Shown here: piece by piece, positions 36,313 through 44,815 of the stretch | Numbering within the stretch: position 1 is the stretch's first letter | Layout of the letters: every line of letters begins with the position of its first letter | Made by a program: the position numbers and the translations under genes | NCBI RefSeq assembly: GCF_013359815.1 | Contig: NZ_JABMCF010000039.1 | Location: 310,001 to 374,000 of the forward strand | DNA: 64,000 nucleotides | Direction of reading: 5' to 3' | From: Curtobacterium flaccumfaciens | Lineage (GTDB): Bacteria; Actinomycetota; Actinomycetes; Actinomycetales; Microbacteriaceae | The notes under the pieces: generated by a model | The model's input: the letters and a program-made list of their open reading frames with translations, nothing else | Told to the model about the DNA's origin: nothing | Database searches by the model: none

Positions 36313-37200
36313 CTAGGACTTCTTGACGGCGTGACCGCCGAACTGGTTGCGGAGCGCCGCGACGGCCTTCATCGTCGGCGAGGCGCTGCCCTGACGCGAG
36401 ACGAAGCGCGCGAAGATCGACGCCGAGAGCGCCGGCATCGGCACGGCGAGCTCGATGCCCTCTTCGAGCGTCCAGCGGCCCTCGCCCGAGTCCTCGACGT
36501 AGCCCTCGAGCTCGTCGAGCTTCGGGTCCTCGTTCAGCGCGAGCACCATCAGGTCGAGCAGCCAGGAACGGACGACCGTTCCGCGCTGCCAGCCGGCGAA
36601 CACGGCGGGGACGTCGGTGATCAGGTCCTTGGCCTCGAGGAGCTCGTAGCCCTCGCCGTACGCCTGCATGATCGCGTACTCGATGCCGTTGTGGACCATC
36701 TTCGTGTAGTGGCCGGCGCCGATCGGGCCGGCGTGCGAGAAGCCCTCTTCACGGGGACCCTCGGGGCGCAGTGCGTCGAACACGGGCATCGCGAACTCGA
36801 CGTCCGCGGCGTCACCGCCGACCATGAGGCCGTAGCCGTTGTCCTTGCCCCAGACACCACCGGAGACGCCGGCGTCCATGTAGCGGATGCCGCGCGCAGC
36901 GAGCTGCTCGGCGTGCGTGGTGTCGTCCAGCCACTTCGAGTTGCCACCGTCGATGACCAGGTCGCCCTCGCCGAGGACACCGGCCAGGTCGGTGATCACG
37001 TCGTCGGTGATCTTGCCGTGCGGGACCATGACCCACACGAGACGCTTGCCCTCCGGGAGGGCAGCGGCGAGGGCGCCGAGGTCGGCGACGTCCGAGACGG
37101 CGGGGTTGGCGTCGTACCCGGTGACCTCGATCCCTGCGTTGCGGAGACGGGCACGCATGTTGTTGCCCATGCGACCAAGGCCGACAAGACCGATGTGCAT
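36313..37200 (-). CDS. gnd: 6-phosphogluconate dehydrogenase (decarboxylating), short GntZ-type
   Basis: 295 residues from ATG at 37200 (SD GAGGAAA). The N-terminal Rossmann motif is GLVGLGRMGNNM. The catalytic regions are VIDGGNSKWLDDT, AGVSGGVWG and GHYTKMVHNGIEYAIMQAYGEG. The length and motifs match the ~300-residue NAD-preferring class rather than the 470-residue form. It oxidises and decarboxylates 6-phosphogluconate to ribulose 5-phosphate. Placement between dnaN and recF is conserved in many actinobacteria. The frame open upstream to 37878 overlaps dnaN and was rejected. Confidence 0.93.
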   Translation of the reverse strand: MHIGLVGLGRMGNNMRARLRNAGIEVTGYDANPAVSDVADLGALAAALPEGKRLVWVMVPHGKITDDVITDLAGVLGEGDLVIDGGNSKWLDDTTHAEQLAARGIRYMDAGVSGGVWGKDNGYGLMVGGDAADVEFAMPVFDALRPEGPREEGFSHAGPIGAGHYTKMVHNGIEYAIMQAYGEGYELLEAKDLITDVPAVFAGWQRGTVVRSWLLDLMVLALNEDPKLDELEGYVEDSGEGRWTLEEGIELAVPMPALSASIFARFVSRQGSASPTMKAVAALRNQFGGHAVKKS

Positions 37201-37271
37201 GATTTCCTCTTCTGTTCGTCGTCGCGCTGATGCTGCCGGTGGTGTGCGCCAGCGCAGGTTGCCTGTTGCGC

Positions 37272-38417
37272 CTATCGCAGCAGCAGGTTCGGCTGCAGCA
37301 GGTACCGGTATCCATCGGTCGCTGCGGCCTCTTGCGAAGTCTGGCCGGTGATCAGCACCGGGCCCGGCTTGTTGGGGTTCTCCGTCTTGGTGAAGGAGAT
37401 GCGGACGAACTCGGAGTGCACCGCGTTCAGCCCGTCCAGGAGGAAGGCGGGCTTCAACGAGACCACCGTTTCCTCGCCGGTCAACAACGCACTGATCGAC
37501 TCTGACGCCTGCGCTTGTTCGGATCCGATCGCCTCGAGCGTGAGCCCGTCGACCGTGAAGGAGAACCGGAGCGCCGCTTCGCGCTCCAGGACGAGGGAGA
37601 CCCGTCGGACCGCTTCGACGAGCTCCGCGGTGTTGATCACCGCGTGGTCGTTGACGGTCTCGGGGAAGAGGCGGCGGACCGGCGGGTAGTTGCCCTTGAT
37701 GAGCAACGACGTCACGGTCTTGTCGTCGGCGTGGAACGCGATGAGCTCGCGGTCGGAGTTGCCGCTGATCGAGACCGACACCGTGGACGCCGAACCGAAC
37801 GTGCGGCCGACCTCCTGCAGGGTGCGGGCCGGGACGAGTGCGTGCAGGGGGTCCGAGCCGACTCGGCCGGAGTCCCACGCGATGGTGCGGACGGCGACGC
37901 GGTAACGGTCCGTCGCGATGAGGGAGAGGTCATTGTCGCCGACCTCGAGCTGCACGCCCGTGATGACAGGGGTGACGTCGTCGCGGCTGGCGGCGACGGC
38001 GACCTGGGACACCGCTTCGGAGAACGCGTCGCCGGGGATCACACCGGTCTGCGGCCCGATCTCCGGCAGCGTCGGGTACTCCTCGACCGGCATGGACAGC
38101 AGCGTGAAGTGCGCGGACCCGCAGGAGACGGAGATCTTGGCGTCCTCGGTGGTGAACGACACGGGGGCGTTCGGCAGCCGGCTCGCGATGTCGTTCAGCA
38201 GTCGACCGGAGACCAGGACCGTGCCCGGCTCGTCGATCTGGGCCGAGATCGACGTCTGCGCCGACACCTCGTAGTCGAACGACGAGAGCGTCAGACGATC
38301 TCCGTCGGCGTGGATCAGGACGCCCGAGAGGATCGGGAGGGTCGTGCGCTGCGGGAGGAGCTTCACTGCGAAGGAGACGGCTTCGGAGAAGACGTCCCGG
38401 TTGACCTCGAACTTCAC
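37272..38417 (-). CDS. dnaN: DNA polymerase III beta subunit (sliding clamp)
   Basis: 381 residues. GTG at 38417 is chosen so the protein starts VKFEVNRDVFSEAVSFAVKLL, as in actinobacterial DnaN. An upstream ATG (38462) would add 15 unlikely residues. Three clamp domains are visible by motif: LPILSGVLIHADGD, AVAASRDDVTPVITGVQLE and KPAFLLDGLNAVHSEFVRI. The conserved end YRYLLQPNLLLR stands in for the usual PMRL. It clamps DNA polymerase on DNA. It lies 407 bases from dnaA across oriC. Confidence 0.96.
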   Translation of the reverse strand: MKFEVNRDVFSEAVSFAVKLLPQRTTLPILSGVLIHADGDRLTLSSFDYEVSAQTSISAQIDEPGTVLVSGRLLNDIASRLPNAPVSFTTEDAKISVSCGSAHFTLLSMPVEEYPTLPEIGPQTGVIPGDAFSEAVSQVAVAASRDDVTPVITGVQLEVGDNDLSLIATDRYRVAVRTIAWDSGRVGSDPLHALVPARTLQEVGRTFGSASTVSVSISGNSDRELIAFHADDKTVTSLLIKGNYPPVRRLFPETVNDHAVINTAELVEAVRRVSLVLEREAALRFSFTVDGLTLEAIGSEQAQASESISALLTGEETVVSLKPAFLLDGLNAVHSEFVRISFTKTENPNKPGPVLITGQTSQEAAATDGYRYLLQPNLLLR

Positions 38418-38824
38418 AGCTGGAACCCCTGTCGATCGGCTTGGACTGTCCGGCCGCCCCATTCTGGCACAGGCGGACGGGGGCCGGATTTCTTGTCATC
38501 CCGCCGTCCACAAGGTTGTCCCGCGGAGATTGATCGTTAACCAGGAGTAATGGTGTTAACGCCTGTGCACACTGTGGATAACCCTGTGCATCCCGCTCCG
38601 CAGTAGGGAACTACACGCTTGTGACTTGTGAGCGGTGTGTGAGCGTTAACGGGATGAATGAATCTCATCTATCCACTTCCATCCCCAGTCTCCACAGGTG
38701 ACCCCCCACCTGTGTACAACCGGGCGGCGTGTCCTCCACAGTTATCCACAGGCTATCCACACTGTGAGAAGTCCGGCCCATGGAACCGTCTCAGATGGTG
38801 GATGGGGCCGGGAACGGGCCGATC
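38418..38824. other. oriC: Probable replication origin (oriC), dnaA-dnaN gap
   Basis: A gene-free stretch lower in GC than its surroundings. Exact DnaA boxes are TTATCCACA at 38742-38750 and its reverse TGTGGATAA at 38573-38581. Near matches are CTATCCACA at 38753-38761, CGTCCACAA around 38505-38513, TCCTCCACA at 38732-38740 and others. GTTAAC-containing AT-richer patches (38536-38560, 38645-38650) are candidates for the unwinding region. Position between dnaA and dnaN is the standard actinobacterial oriC location. Confidence 0.88.
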
Positions 38825-40279
38825 TCAGCGGTAACGGCGGTCCTGCTTGATGCGGCTGGTGAGCTCGGTGACCTGGTTGTAGATCGACCGACGCTCCTTC
38901 ATCAGCTCGGTGATCTTCTTGTTCGCGTACATCACCGTGGTGTGGTCGCGGTTGCCGAACAGCTGCCCGATCTTGGGCAGGGACAGGCTCGTCAGCTCAC
39001 GGCACAGGTACATCGCGATCTGTCGTGCCGTGGCGATCGCCTGGGAGCGGGACGACCCGTAGAGGTCGTCGACGGAGAGCTTGAAGTACTCCGCGGTGTG
39101 GTTGATGATGTCCGTCGGCGCGACGACGTTGTCCTCGTCGAGGGTGATCAGGTCCTTGAGGACCGTCTGCACCAGGGCCATGTCCACGGCCGTCCGGTTC
39201 AGGCTCGCGAACGCGGTGACCCGGATCAGGGTGCCTTCGAGCTCGCGGATGTTGCTCGACACCTTCGACGCCATGAACTCGAGGATGTCGTCGGGCACCT
39301 GCAGGTGGTCGGACTGTGCTTTCTTGCGGAGGATCGCGATGCGGGTCTCGAGCTCGGGCGCCTGCACGTCGGTGATCAGGCCCCACTCGAAGCGCGATCG
39401 CATCCGGTCCTCGAACCCGGTCAGGTGCTTCGGCGCGACGTCGGACGTGATGACGACCTGCTTGTTGTGGTCGTGCAGGGTGTTGAACGTGTGGAAGAAG
39501 GCCTCCTGCGTGGAGTCCTTGCCCTGCAGGAACTGGATGTCGTCGATCAGCAGGATGTCGATGTCGCGGTACCGCTGCTGGAACTGGTTCGAGCGGTTGT
39601 TCGCGATCGAGTTGATGAAGTCGTTGGTGAACTCCTCGCTCGACACGTACCGGACGCGGATCCCCGGGTAGAGGCTCTCGGCGTAATGCCCGATGGCGTG
39701 GAGCAGGTGGGTCTTGCCCAGCCCGGAGTCCCCGTAGATGAAGAGCGGGTTGTAGGCCTTGGCCGGTGCCTCGGCCACGGCGACCGCTGCCGCGTGTGCG
39801 AACCGGTTCGACGAGCCGATGACGAAGTTGTCGAAGTTGTACTTCGGGTTGAGTCGCGACTCGGGCCGACCGCTGGTGCCGGGAGAGTCGATCTGGCTCG
39901 GGACGAACGGCGCCTCGATGTACTGGCGCGGAGCGGCACTCTGCTCGACGGCTTCCTGCACGGGCTCGGCGTACTCGGGGACGTTCGGGTCCACCCGCGG
40001 TTCCGACGCCATGTCGGGGTTGACCGTGATCGCGAAGTTCGCGACCGAGTCGTCACCGATGCGCGCGACCGCCTCGGTGATCGGGATCCTGATGCGCTGT
40101 TCGAGCATGCCCCGGGTCAGGTCGTTCGGGACCTCGAGGTACAGGGTGCCGGCGAGCACGCCCTTCGGCTCGACCAGGTTCAGGAACCCGTGGAGCTGCG
40201 GCGTGATGCGGGGGTCCTCGGCGAGGAGTCCGAGTACGGATGACCAGAGGTCCTCGACGGGGTCGGCCGGCATCGTCAT
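38825..40279 (-). CDS. dnaA: Chromosomal replication initiator DnaA
   Basis: 484 residues. Domain I is at the N-terminus (DLWSSVLGLLAEDPRITPQL). A Pro/Ser/Gln linker follows. The AAA+ domain has FVIGSSNRFAHAA, Walker A GDSGLGKTHLLHAIG, Walker B DILLIDDIQFLQGK and sensor/arginine regions. Domain IV ends with the DNA-binding signature RDHTTVMYANKKITELM. It binds DnaA boxes and opens oriC. Two or three boxes lie upstream of it (40449-40480), consistent with autoregulation. Confidence 0.97.
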   Translation of the reverse strand: MTMPADPVEDLWSSVLGLLAEDPRITPQLHGFLNLVEPKGVLAGTLYLEVPNDLTRGMLEQRIRIPITEAVARIGDDSVANFAITVNPDMASEPRVDPNVPEYAEPVQEAVEQSAAPRQYIEAPFVPSQIDSPGTSGRPESRLNPKYNFDNFVIGSSNRFAHAAAVAVAEAPAKAYNPLFIYGDSGLGKTHLLHAIGHYAESLYPGIRVRYVSSEEFTNDFINSIANNRSNQFQQRYRDIDILLIDDIQFLQGKDSTQEAFFHTFNTLHDHNKQVVITSDVAPKHLTGFEDRMRSRFEWGLITDVQAPELETRIAILRKKAQSDHLQVPDDILEFMASKVSSNIRELEGTLIRVTAFASLNRTAVDMALVQTVLKDLITLDEDNVVAPTDIINHTAEYFKLSVDDLYGSSRSQAIATARQIAMYLCRELTSLSLPKIGQLFGNRDHTTVMYANKKITELMKERRSIYNQVTELTSRIKQDRRYR

Positions 40280-40658
40280 GTCGCGCTCGTCTCCAGGGGT
40301 CGTGTCGTGCGTTCACTGCCGGACGAGGGTGCGTCCTGCGGGGTCGGACATGCCGTGGCATCCTCGGCGACCGCACTCGGGACCAGGTCGTCGCCGGCGG
40401 ATCGTCGGTGGCTCCGGGGGCTTCGTCGACGCCTCGTTGCCGCGGAGGTTCCCACAGGGTTGTCCACAGTGTTGTCCACGACCACCTCGAGCCGTCCGAC
40501 AGGAGTACTTCCCTGTCGTACCGGCCATCGGGGCGATCGATCACACCACTGTAAAGGACCGGACCGAGTCCCACCGAACGGAAGTTGTCCCCAATGTGGA
40601 GAATGGGCTCGAGCGACGGCAGACCCGACGGCGCCGACGCAACCGGTCCGGGCGGGGT
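40280..40658. promoter_or_regulatory. dnaA upstream region with DnaA boxes
   Basis: No gene is seen. TTGTCCACA (40460-40468) and TTGTCCACG (40472-40480) are tandem DnaA boxes, with TTCCCACA at 40449-40456 just before. They lie ~170-200 bases ahead of the dnaA start on the plus strand, where DnaA could repress its own transcription. No single -10/-35 pair for dnaA stands out. Confidence 0.6.
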
Positions 40659-40687
40659 TTGACCTGCTCGCCGCTGTCACGTACCGT
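40659..40687 (+). promoter_or_regulatory. Sigma-70-type promoter of rpmH-rnpA
   Basis: TTGACC (40659-40664) and TACCGT (40682-40687) are separated by exactly 17 bases, a good actinobacterial housekeeping promoter. It lies ~100 bases before the rpmH ATG. Confidence 0.7.
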
Positions 40688-40793
40688 TAACCAGTTGACT
40701 GCGGCCCTTTGGTCGCGCCCATCTGCGTCGTTCGACACCCGGACGGCTACACATACGTGACGGCTCGCCGCGAGCAGCCGTGTGGAGAACATC

Positions 40794-40931
40794 ATGAGCA
40801 AGCGCACCTTCCAGCCGAACAACCGCCGCCGCGCCAAGAAGCACGGCTTCCGCCTCCGCATGCGGACGCGTGCCGGCCGCGCCATCCTGTCGGCGCGCCG
40901 CGCCAAGGGCCGTACCGAGCTCTCGGCCTGA
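40794..40931 (+). CDS. rpmH: 50S ribosomal protein L34
   Basis: 45 residues beginning [20 protein letters not shown] and ending GRTELSA, the full L34 sequence pattern (TFQPN..RR.K.HGFR.RM.T..GR..L..RR.KGR..LSA). Very basic, binds 23S rRNA. The ATG follows GTGTGGAGAAC. It is the first gene of the conserved rpmH-rnpA-yidD-yidC run, next to oriC as in most bacteria. Confidence 0.97.
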   Translation: MSKRTFQPNNRRRAKKHGFRLRMRTRAGRAILSARRAKGRTELSA

Positions 40932-40978
40932 TCAGGCTCATCGCCTGATCCGGTCCTCGGTCTGACCCCGGCGTCGCA

Positions 40979-41329
40979 GTGTTGGCCAGCGCCAACCGCA
41001 TCGTGCGCGGGGATGACTACCGGAACGTCGTGCGTCGTGGTCGCAAGAGCGCCACGGCGCACGTCGTCGTGTCCGTGGTCCGTCAGCCGGCAGACCGCAA
41101 CGGACCGACGCGGTTCGGCTTCATCGTCGCGAAGACGGTGGGGAACGCCGTGACCCGGAACCTGATCAGGCGGCGGCTGAAGGCGATCGCGCACGACCTG
41201 CTCGCCGAGACCCCCCAGGGCTTCGACGTGGTGGTCCGTGTACTGCCAGCCGCATCGCAGGCCGGATGGCCTACCCTGCTCGAAGACGTCACGCGCTCCT
41301 TCGCGCGCGGGGTGGAGAAGGCAGCATGA
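40979..41329 (+). CDS. rnpA: Ribonuclease P protein component
   Basis: 116 residues from GTG. The RNase P protein signature appears as GNAVTRNLIRRRLKAIAHDLL, preceded by FGFIVAKTVGNAV. It binds the catalytic RNase P RNA and matures tRNA 5' ends. It starts 47 bases after rpmH and overlaps yidD by ATGA. Confidence 0.95.
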   Translation: MLASANRIVRGDDYRNVVRRGRKSATAHVVVSVVRQPADRNGPTRFGFIVAKTVGNAVTRNLIRRRLKAIAHDLLAETPQGFDVVVRVLPAASQAGWPTLLEDVTRSFARGVEKAA

Positions 41330-41706
41330 ACCGCACTCTGTGGACCCGGCTTGCCTGGGTCATCGCGTTGCTCCCACGCAACGCGTGCGTCGTCGTGCTC
41401 CGGGCCTACCGTGCGGTGATCTCCCCGCTGTACGGCAACGTCTGCCGCTACCACCCGTCGTGCTCCCGGTACGCCCTCGACGCGATCCAGCAGTACGGCG
41501 TCGTCCGCGGATCCGCCATGGGCGCCTGGCGCATCGCCCGTTGCAACCCCTGGGCTGCTGGTGGCATCGACGACGTCAAGGAACGTCGTCACCCGTTCGT
41601 CGTCAACCGGTTCGGGTTCGTCCTCGCGCCGATCCCGCAGCAGCCGCACCCCGCGGTCGGAACGGCCCGGCCGGTCCTGCTCCCCCAGCGCACTCGAAAG
41701 GCGTAG
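41326..41706 (+). CDS. yidD: Membrane protein insertion efficiency factor YidD
   Basis: 126 residues from ATG at 41326. The YidD core reads YRAVISPLYGNVCRYHPSCS, then RYALDAIQQYG and WRIARCNPWAAGGIDDV, with the conserved cysteines. The C-terminal ~35 residues (PQQPHPAVGTARPVLLPQ) extend past the core. It assists YidC-dependent insertion of membrane proteins. It overlaps rnpA and sits 8 bases before yidC. Confidence 0.93.
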   Translation: MNRTLWTRLAWVIALLPRNACVVVLRAYRAVISPLYGNVCRYHPSCSRYALDAIQQYGVVRGSAMGAWRIARCNPWAAGGIDDVKERRHPFVVNRFGFVLAPIPQQPHPAVGTARPVLLPQRTRKA

Positions 41707-41714
41707 CCGTCCCC

Positions 41715-42683
41715 ATGGACATCATCGGATTCGTCCTCTGGCCGCTCAAATGGGTGGTCTCCGCCATCCTCGTCGGCTTCCACTGGATCTTCGAGAGCAT
41801 CGGCATGGACCCGAACGAGGGCATCACGTGGGTGCTCTCGATCATCTTCCTGACGTTCGTGGTGCGCGCAGCGCTGATCCCGATCTTCGTCCGGCAGATC
41901 AAGTCGCAGCGCCGCATGCTCGAGGTCGCGCCGCAGCTGAAGAAGATCCAGGACAAGTACAAGGGCAAGAAGGACCAGTTCTCGCGTGAGGCCATGAGCC
42001 GCGAGACGATGGCGCTCTACAAGGAGACCGGGACCAACCCGCTCAGCTCCTGCCTGCCGCTGCTGCTGCAGATGCCGATCTTCTTCTCGCTGTACTCGGT
42101 GCTGCACGAGGCCCAGATCAACAAGACGGGCATCGGCCTGCTGACGAACGACCTCGCGGGGTCGTTCGGCAACGCGGCCCTGTTCGGCGCTCCGCTGCAC
42201 GAGACCTTCACGAACGCCTCCGGCTGGGAGGTCCGTGCGATCGCGGGCTTCATGATCGTCGTGATGACGGCGTCGCAGTTCATCACGCAGCTGCAGCTCG
42301 TCGCCAAGAACATGTCGCCGGAGACCAAGGAGTCTCCGATGTACCGCCAGCAGAAGATGATGCTGTACATCCTCCCGCTGGTCTTCGTGATCTCGGGCCT
42401 GAGCTTCCCCCTCGGCGTCATGTTCTACTGGCTGGCCTCGAACCTCTGGACGATGGCGCAGCAGTACTTCGTCATCCGCAGCATGCCGACCCCCGGCTCC
42501 GAAGCCGCTCTGGCTCGTGAAGCCCGCCTGGCCAAGAAGGCACAGCGTCGCGGAACGGCCACCCCGGTGCTCGCCGAGGCCGGTGCCGGCGCCGGTGCGA
42601 CGGAGATCGAGCCCGTGCGCGTCACCACCCAGCGTCAGCAGCCGGTCGGCAAGCAGCGCCAGAAGAAGAACGGGAAGAAGTAA
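41715..42683 (+). CDS. yidC: Membrane protein insertase YidC (Oxa1 family)
   Basis: 322 residues, the short form without the large periplasmic domain. Hydrophobic segments surround the conserved TFVVRAALIPIFVRQIKSQRRM, ETGTNPLSSCLPLLLQMPIFFSLY in two parts, and FPLGVMFYWLASNLWTMAQQ. The hydrophilic tail is basic (KQRQKKNGKK). It inserts and folds inner-membrane proteins, alone or with SecYEG. The ATG at 41715 is chosen over a long upstream frame overlapping yidD. Confidence 0.95.
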   Translation: MDIIGFVLWPLKWVVSAILVGFHWIFESIGMDPNEGITWVLSIIFLTFVVRAALIPIFVRQIKSQRRMLEVAPQLKKIQDKYKGKKDQFSREAMSRETMALYKETGTNPLSSCLPLLLQMPIFFSLYSVLHEAQINKTGIGLLTNDLAGSFGNAALFGAPLHETFTNASGWEVRAIAGFMIVVMTASQFITQLQLVAKNMSPETKESPMYRQQKMMLYILPLVFVISGLSFPLGVMFYWLASNLWTMAQQYFVIRSMPTPGSEAALAREARLAKKAQRRGTATPVLAEAGAGAGATEIEPVRVTTQRQQPVGKQRQKKNGKK

Positions 42684-43184
42684 GTGACCGAGCAGGACAC
42701 CGCAGGCGCCGTCGAGACGACGGACACCGAGACCGAGGATGCCCGCGACGAAGCGGACATCGCAGCGGACTACATCGAGGAACTCCTCGACATCTGCGAC
42801 CTCGACGGCGACATCGAGATCGAGGAACGCGCCGGTCGCGTGTACCTGTCGGTCACCGACGACGGCGAGGCGCTCCGCGTGCTGTCGAAGCCCGACACCG
42901 TGACGGCGCTGCAGGAGCTCACCCGGATCGCCGTGCAGGCGGAGACCGGCGAGTTCAGCCGGCTCATCCTCGACGTCGGTGGCTCGCGGGATGCCCGTGC
43001 TGACGAGCTCCAGCGGCTCGTGGACACCGCTGTCGAGCGCATCGAAGCCGGTTCGTCGTCGGCTGCGCTCCCCCCGATGTCGTCCTACGAGCGCAAGCTC
43101 GTCCACGACCTGGTCGCTGAGAAGGGCTTCCACTCGGAGTCCGAGGGTGAGGGTCGGGACCGCCACACGGTCGTCACCCGATGA
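42684..43184 (+). CDS. jag: KH/R3H RNA-binding protein (Jag/KhpB-like)
   Basis: 166 residues from a GTG directly after the yidC stop. The acidic N-terminus (TEQDTAGAVETTDTETEDARD) replaces the Jag_N domain. A KH-like domain (~30-105) and a C-terminal R3H motif (PPMSSYERKLVHDLVAEKGF ... SESEGEGRDRHTVV) follow. It binds RNA and is linked to cell-wall and division control in Gram-positives. Zero-base spacing to yidC and 4-base overlap with rsmG indicate one operon. Confidence 0.9.
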   Translation: MTEQDTAGAVETTDTETEDARDEADIAADYIEELLDICDLDGDIEIEERAGRVYLSVTDDGEALRVLSKPDTVTALQELTRIAVQAETGEFSRLILDVGGSRDARADELQRLVDTAVERIEAGSSSAALPPMSSYERKLVHDLVAEKGFHSESEGEGRDRHTVVTR

Positions 43185-43840
43185 CGGACGCACCCGTCCC
43201 GACCGACGCAGCACCGGTGCTCGAGGCTGAGCCCACGGCGGCTGCAGCACTCTTCGGTGACCAGATCGAGGTTGCGCGCTCGTTCACCAACGAACTCGCG
43301 CGGCGGGGTGAGGAGCTGGGCCTGATCGGCCCGCTTGAGCTGCCCCGCCTGTGGACGCGACACATCCTCAATTCTGCGTTGCTCGCACCCCTCCTGGAGG
43401 CTCGGGGGCGCGTTGCCGACGTCGGTTCGGGAGCAGGGTTGCCGGGTCTCGTGCTCGCGATCGCCCGTCCGGACGTCGAGTTCGTCCTCATCGAGCCAAT
43501 GGAGCGCCGGACGGATTGGCTTCGCGCTGAGTCTGACCGGCTTGGCTTGCAGAACGTCACGGTGCTCCGTGGCCGTGCTGAGGACGTAGCGGACGACGTC
43601 GTGGTCGACCAGGTCACCGCGCGCGCCGTCAGCGCCCTGTCGAAGCTCATCCCCCTCACCGTGCCGCTGGTCCGTTCCGGCGGCCAGCTCATCCTGATGA
43701 AGGGTGCGCGGGTCGACGAAGAGATCGAGAAGGCCCGCAAGGTCATCCTTCGGAAGCGCCTCTCTGATGTCGAGGTGCTCGAGCTCGGAGAAGGTGTGGT
43801 CGACGAGACCACCCGCGTCTTCCGGGCTACAGTTGACTGA
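43181..43840 (+). CDS. rsmG: 16S rRNA (guanine-527-N7)-methyltransferase
   Basis: 219 residues. The SAM-binding motif is VADVGSGAGLPGLVLAI. GidB-family signatures are ELPRLWTRHILNSALLAP, FVLIEPMERRTDWLR and VTARAVSALSKLIPL. It methylates G527 of 16S rRNA; loss gives low-level streptomycin resistance in other bacteria. It precedes parA, the classical gid-par arrangement. Confidence 0.95.
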   Translation: MTDAPVPTDAAPVLEAEPTAAAALFGDQIEVARSFTNELARRGEELGLIGPLELPRLWTRHILNSALLAPLLEARGRVADVGSGAGLPGLVLAIARPDVEFVLIEPMERRTDWLRAESDRLGLQNVTVLRGRAEDVADDVVVDQVTARAVSALSKLIPLTVPLVRSGGQLILMKGARVDEEIEKARKVILRKRLSDVEVLELGEGVVDETTRVFRATVD

Positions 43841-43883
43841 CGCTGCGGCTCGGGCCGGGTCCTCCGGCCGCCAGTGGCTCCGC

Positions 43884-43899
43884 GTTCCACGTGAAACAT
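43884..43899 (+). promoter_or_regulatory. parS: parS-like site upstream of parA
   Basis: CGTTCCACGTGAAACA matches the parS consensus TGTTTCACGTGAAACA at 14 of 16 positions. It is 22 bases before the parA start, in the rsmG-parA gap. Confidence 0.8.
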
Positions 43900-43921
43900 C
43901 GAACCGGGGAAGAGGCACTCG

Positions 43922-44815
43922 TTGAGTTCATCGACCGACTACGACGCGTCGACACCGCTCGCTCGCGAGATCGCCGACCTGAACCGTCGCCGGCGCGCGA
44001 TCGCCACGCAGCAGTTTCCACTCCCTTCTGAGACACGGATCATCACCGTCTCGAACCAGAAGGGTGGCGTCGGCAAGACGACCACGACCGTCAACCTGGC
44101 CGCGGGTCTCGCCCATGGGGGCGCTCGTGTGCTCGTCATCGACCTGGACCCGCAGGGCAATGCCTCGACCGCGCTGGGCGTCGATCACCAGGCCGAGGTC
44201 GCGAGCATCTACGACGTGATCGTCGATGAGGCACCGATGGCCGACACCGTGCAGGCCTCCCCCGAGTCGGACACCCTCTGGTGTGTGCCGGCCACCATTC
44301 ACCTCGCCGGCGCCGAGATCGAGCTCGTGTCACTGGTGGCACGTGAACAGCGTCTCCGGACCGCGCTCGACATGTACCTGCAGTCGCTGGACGAGCCGTA
44401 CCACTACGTCTTCATCGACTGCCCGCCGTCTCTGGGCCTGTTGACGATCAACGCCTTCGTTGCGGCACAAGAGGTACTCATCCCGATCCAGTGCGAGTAC
44501 TACGCGCTCGAGGGCCTGAGCCAGCTGCTGCGGAACATCGAGTTGATCGAGCGACACCTCAACCCGAACCTCCGGGTCTCCACGATCCTGCTGACGATGT
44601 ACGACGGCCGTACGAACCTGGCGAACCAGGTGGCGAACGACGTCCGGGAGCACTTCGGGGACCAGGTACTCAAGGCCATGATCCCCCGCTCCGTCCGCGT
44701 GAGCGAAGCACCGAGCTACGGCCAGAGCGTCGTCGCCTACGACGTGAACTCCACCGGGTCGCTGTCCTACCTGGAAGCGGCCGCCGAGATCGCAGCACGA
44801 GGAGCGAAGCACTGA
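43922..44815 (+). CDS. parA: Chromosome partitioning ATPase ParA
   Basis: 297 residues from a TTG start with SD GAAGAGG. The deviant Walker A motif is NQKGGVGKTTTTVNLA (catalytic Lys52), with LVIDLDPQGNASTALG and FIDCPPSLGLLTINAF. It drives segregation of ParB-bound origins. The N-terminal ~35 residues (RRRRAIATQQFPLP) are the non-specific region found in chromosomal ParAs. Stop and parB ATG overlap (TGATG). Confidence 0.95.
   Translation: MSSSTDYDASTPLAREIADLNRRRRAIATQQFPLPSETRIITVSNQKGGVGKTTTTVNLAAGLAHGGARVLVIDLDPQGNASTALGVDHQAEVASIYDVIVDEAPMADTVQASPESDTLWCVPATIHLAGAEIELVSLVAREQRLRTALDMYLQSLDEPYHYVFIDCPPSLGLLTINAFVAAQEVLIPIQCEYYALEGLSQLLRNIELIERHLNPNLRVSTILLTMYDGRTNLANQVANDVREHFGDQVLKAMIPRSVRVSEAPSYGQSVVAYDVNSTGSLSYLEAAAEIAARGAKH

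Noticed and set aside
36313..37878. Longer gnd frame reaching into dnaN
   Set aside because: The Rossmann motif should be at the N-terminus, and the ATG at 37200 has a good SD.
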